DNA from: Pipra filicauda
Lineage: Eukaryota; Chordata; Aves; Passeriformes; Pipridae
DNA length: 64,000 bases
NCBI RefSeq assembly: GCF_003945595.2
Contig: NW_024104620.1
Coordinates: 964,501-1,028,500 of the forward strand
Direction: 5' to 3'
This document shows positions 61,831 through 64,000 of this stretch, in pieces. The notes under the pieces are model-generated. The model searched no databases. It saw only the letters and a list, made by a program, of their open reading frames with translations, and was not told the DNA's origin. How positions within the stretch are numbered: position 1 is the first letter of the stretch; the number at the start of each line of letters is the position of its first letter. The translations under genes and the position numbers were made by a program.

Positions 61831-62676
61831 CTACCTGCCCCACGACAAAAATGAATTCCAAAGGTTTTATGAAACAGTTTCTGAGAGTAGAAACTCATAG
61901 AAACTTATCTCCAAATAAATTTAAGGTGCAAAGTAGATAACTAAAGCTTCCGTTAGCACCAAATACCCAGAGTGAGAAGGTGGAGCAGGAAGTAGACTCA
62001 CATTCCAATTTCCTTTGTTCCTTTAACAAAAACCTGATGCTGGTTTTTTTGGCCTACAACCCCTCCTGCAGAACGCAAAGAGCTGAGTCTGAGGCTGACC
62101 TTCCCCAAGGCAGTCAAGTTCATCCTCAATCCTTATCTGCATAATGGTTCTGCAATAAACAGATGTGGCTTTGCAGTATTTGTGGTATAAAATATAATGC
62201 TTTCCAAATGTCTTGGATGTCCTCTAGGGTGTGTTGCAGGGTGAGTTTGGATTTCAAGTCTGAATGCTGTTGTACCTCAGGGCTTTCTTTGGGATCATGC
62301 TTCTAGGTGGTGTGTAAGACCCTCAGTGCTCACAGCCTGCTCTGAACCTTGTGTGTTCAAAGGGCTCAGCATGGGGGGCTCTGTCCCCCTCTGATGTGCT
62401 GGTGGCACAGAGGAACCAACCTCACGTGTTCAACTCTTACCCAGCCCTGCAAGAGACTTGTGGGAGCAAGACCATTGATGCTCAAAACAAGGCTTCATGG
62501 AGTAAATACAAGGATGATGATGTCCGTGGCTCAGGGGGTAAAAAATCCCCAGTGCACCATTATCCTCATCTTCGTTTTCCTGGCAGTTTTGTCTGGGAGG
62601 TGTATTCTGTATTTCTTGTGGACTATTAGAGCACTTCATTTGCAGAGGAGTCTTTGTGTCAGTTTATAAGAGAACA
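61831..62676. other. Non-coding sequence; no gene found
   Basis: No recognisable repeat, RNA gene or coding segment. Two overlapping + strand frames of about 92-106 codons (62349-62669) have no recognisable domain. Confidence 0.5.
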
Positions 62677-63165
62677 TTAGTACTTGAATAAGTACTTGAG
62701 ATGTGAGTCCCATATAGCTGAAACCTGTCTGCACATAGGTTGAAAGTGTACAGCTGACACCTCGTACTTATCCTGCCTGTCTCTGGCTTCAGTTGTGCTG
62801 TGTGGAGTGGGAATGAGCTGCTGCAGCAAACGAGCAAGTATCAAAGAGTTAAACTCCTTCACAAAACCCTCCAGCAATACAACCTCTGTTCCTTGCTCTG
62901 CTGATTTTTTCTCTTTTTTTTTTTTGGCATATTTTTCATTCTGTTGATCAATCTGACCTGCCAGTGCATGTAACCCACTACTGGGCATGAAATACGCCTG
63001 AGAAATGGCTTGTGGATGTTGCCTCAGGAAGTTGCCCACAGAAATGGCCTCAGCAATAGCTGCTGCAGCATCGTGCCAGCTCCTGCAGTAACTCTTGGTG
63101 ACAGATGTCACCTTTTCAGAATGGCCAAAGCCATCTGTGACACTTTTATTTTGACCTTGTATTGA
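62677..63165 (-). other. Unrecognised open frame, 162 codons between stops; possible exon or pseudogene fragment
   Basis: The frame is open from 63165 down to a stop at 62677. Its central part has protein-like character: a WHDAAAAIAEAIS stretch suggesting an amphipathic helix, a Lys/Glu-rich segment encoded by an A-run, then VLLEGFVKEFNSL. There is no ATG near its start and only one internal Met before the last third. No strong splice acceptor was found upstream, and no donor is convincing. About one or two frames this long are expected by chance in the window. I do not recognise the product. Confidence 0.2.
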
Positions 63166-64000
63166 TTAGCCCTTTGGTTTTTTTTTTTTTAAAGTTCCAG
63201 CAAATAACAATGCTAATCCAGATAAAACAAGTCACAACTGAAGGTCAGCATTATCTAGATGCTCCAGCCACTTGCTGAAATGGTACCTGAAAGATTGCTT
63301 ATGATTTTAGTTTACTTTTAAGAGGGACCAATTTATTGATATCATTCTCTAAATGCTGATTTCAATAACTGATAACAATAACTGCAGTTGTGTGTGATTT
63401 CCCTAAAGATTTAAAAATGCAACAAGTCATGTAAAAATGGATAAATTACAGAATTTAAAAGCTGCAGACTGATTTCAGTCTGTGCTACACCAGGCCATTT
63501 TTCTTGTATCCTGTGTTTACATGGTGTTTTTTAAGCAAGTGTAGAATAAAAAGCAAAATAGCCTGAAGACACCAAATATGACACCGTAAGAAGTCCCGTA
63601 TGGGTGGGTGCATGTGAGCCACTGATTTCTCCTACATGGGTAAAACTTAATAGTTCCATCCTGTGTTATATTTTCAGTATTTTTAATGGCAGATATTGAC
63701 TTAGTTTTAGTAGCTGTGATGTGAGAAGTGTCTAAACCCTGACCCTGCAACCCCAGACATTTCTGTCATAAAAAGCTGAGACAATTGGAGACTGATATGG
63801 GGTTTTTGCACTATTTCATTGGAAATAAATTTTCATTGACCTTTGGCAGAAAAATCTCTTTAAGTACAGCCCGGTCTTTTACTTCCTGGAGAGTTGGAAA
63901 TCAGAGTTAATGAGTGTTTATTGAGGTGAGAAAGCCTGGTGCCCTTTTCTTGGAAACATGCACCCCTCTCTCCTTAATGTCACAGGGTGGCTATTAGGAA
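63166..64000. other. Non-coding sequence; no gene found
   Basis: A 13-base T-run (63178-63190) and unique AT-rich sequence to the window end. Nothing else was recognised. Confidence 0.55.

Overview
The window looks like non-coding DNA from a bird, most likely a songbird. Base composition is AT-rich, there is no operon-like gene packing, and simple-sequence tracts and old retroelement fragments are scattered throughout. The clearest lineage markers are CR1-type LINE fragments, two of which carry the avian CR1 tail (AATCATAGAAT or TTGGAAGGGACC type, read on the + strand). A roughly 1.0 kb LTR at 23234-24246 also closely resembles, from memory, an LTR family common in passerine assemblies. The species call is inference; no database search was possible.

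No protein-coding gene could be established. Every long open frame is either explained by a repeat or strand-skewed composition, or is about the length expected by chance in 64 kb. Several short segments have a good splice acceptor, an open frame and a usable donor. They lie on both strands, do not form a gene, and are given as leads, not annotation. The window could be intergenic or lie inside a very large intron.

Layout: 1-5.2 kb is unique-looking sequence with one MIR-like SINE (2115-2255). At 5.2-8.4 kb there is a repeat cluster: an ancient SINE/LINE-tail fragment, a + strand CR1/L3 reverse-transcriptase fragment (5985-6330) and a longer minus-strand CR1/L3 fragment (7260-8380). From 8.4 to 23.2 kb lies mostly unique AT-rich sequence with two CR1 tail fragments (14535-14665 and 19486-19550) and a notable nested hairpin (20743-20794). 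At 23.2-24.4 kb is the solo LTR (minus strand), followed by an ancient repeat fragment. From 24.4 to 36.4 kb there are two minus-strand MIR-like fragments and a purine-rich block (about 31.05-32.16 kb). From 36.4 to 61.3 kb the sequence is mostly unique, with small tandem duplications and a C/T-rich block at 53.4-54.3 kb. At 61.3-61.8 kb a motif-dense block may be a regulatory element. The last 1.5 kb holds an unrecognised minus-strand open frame (62677-63165).

There is no sign of a coordinated gene system here: the content is decayed mobile elements in non-coding DNA, with a few possible regulatory or exonic islands that need comparative alignment. No RNA gene, CRISPR array or complete mobile element was recognised.
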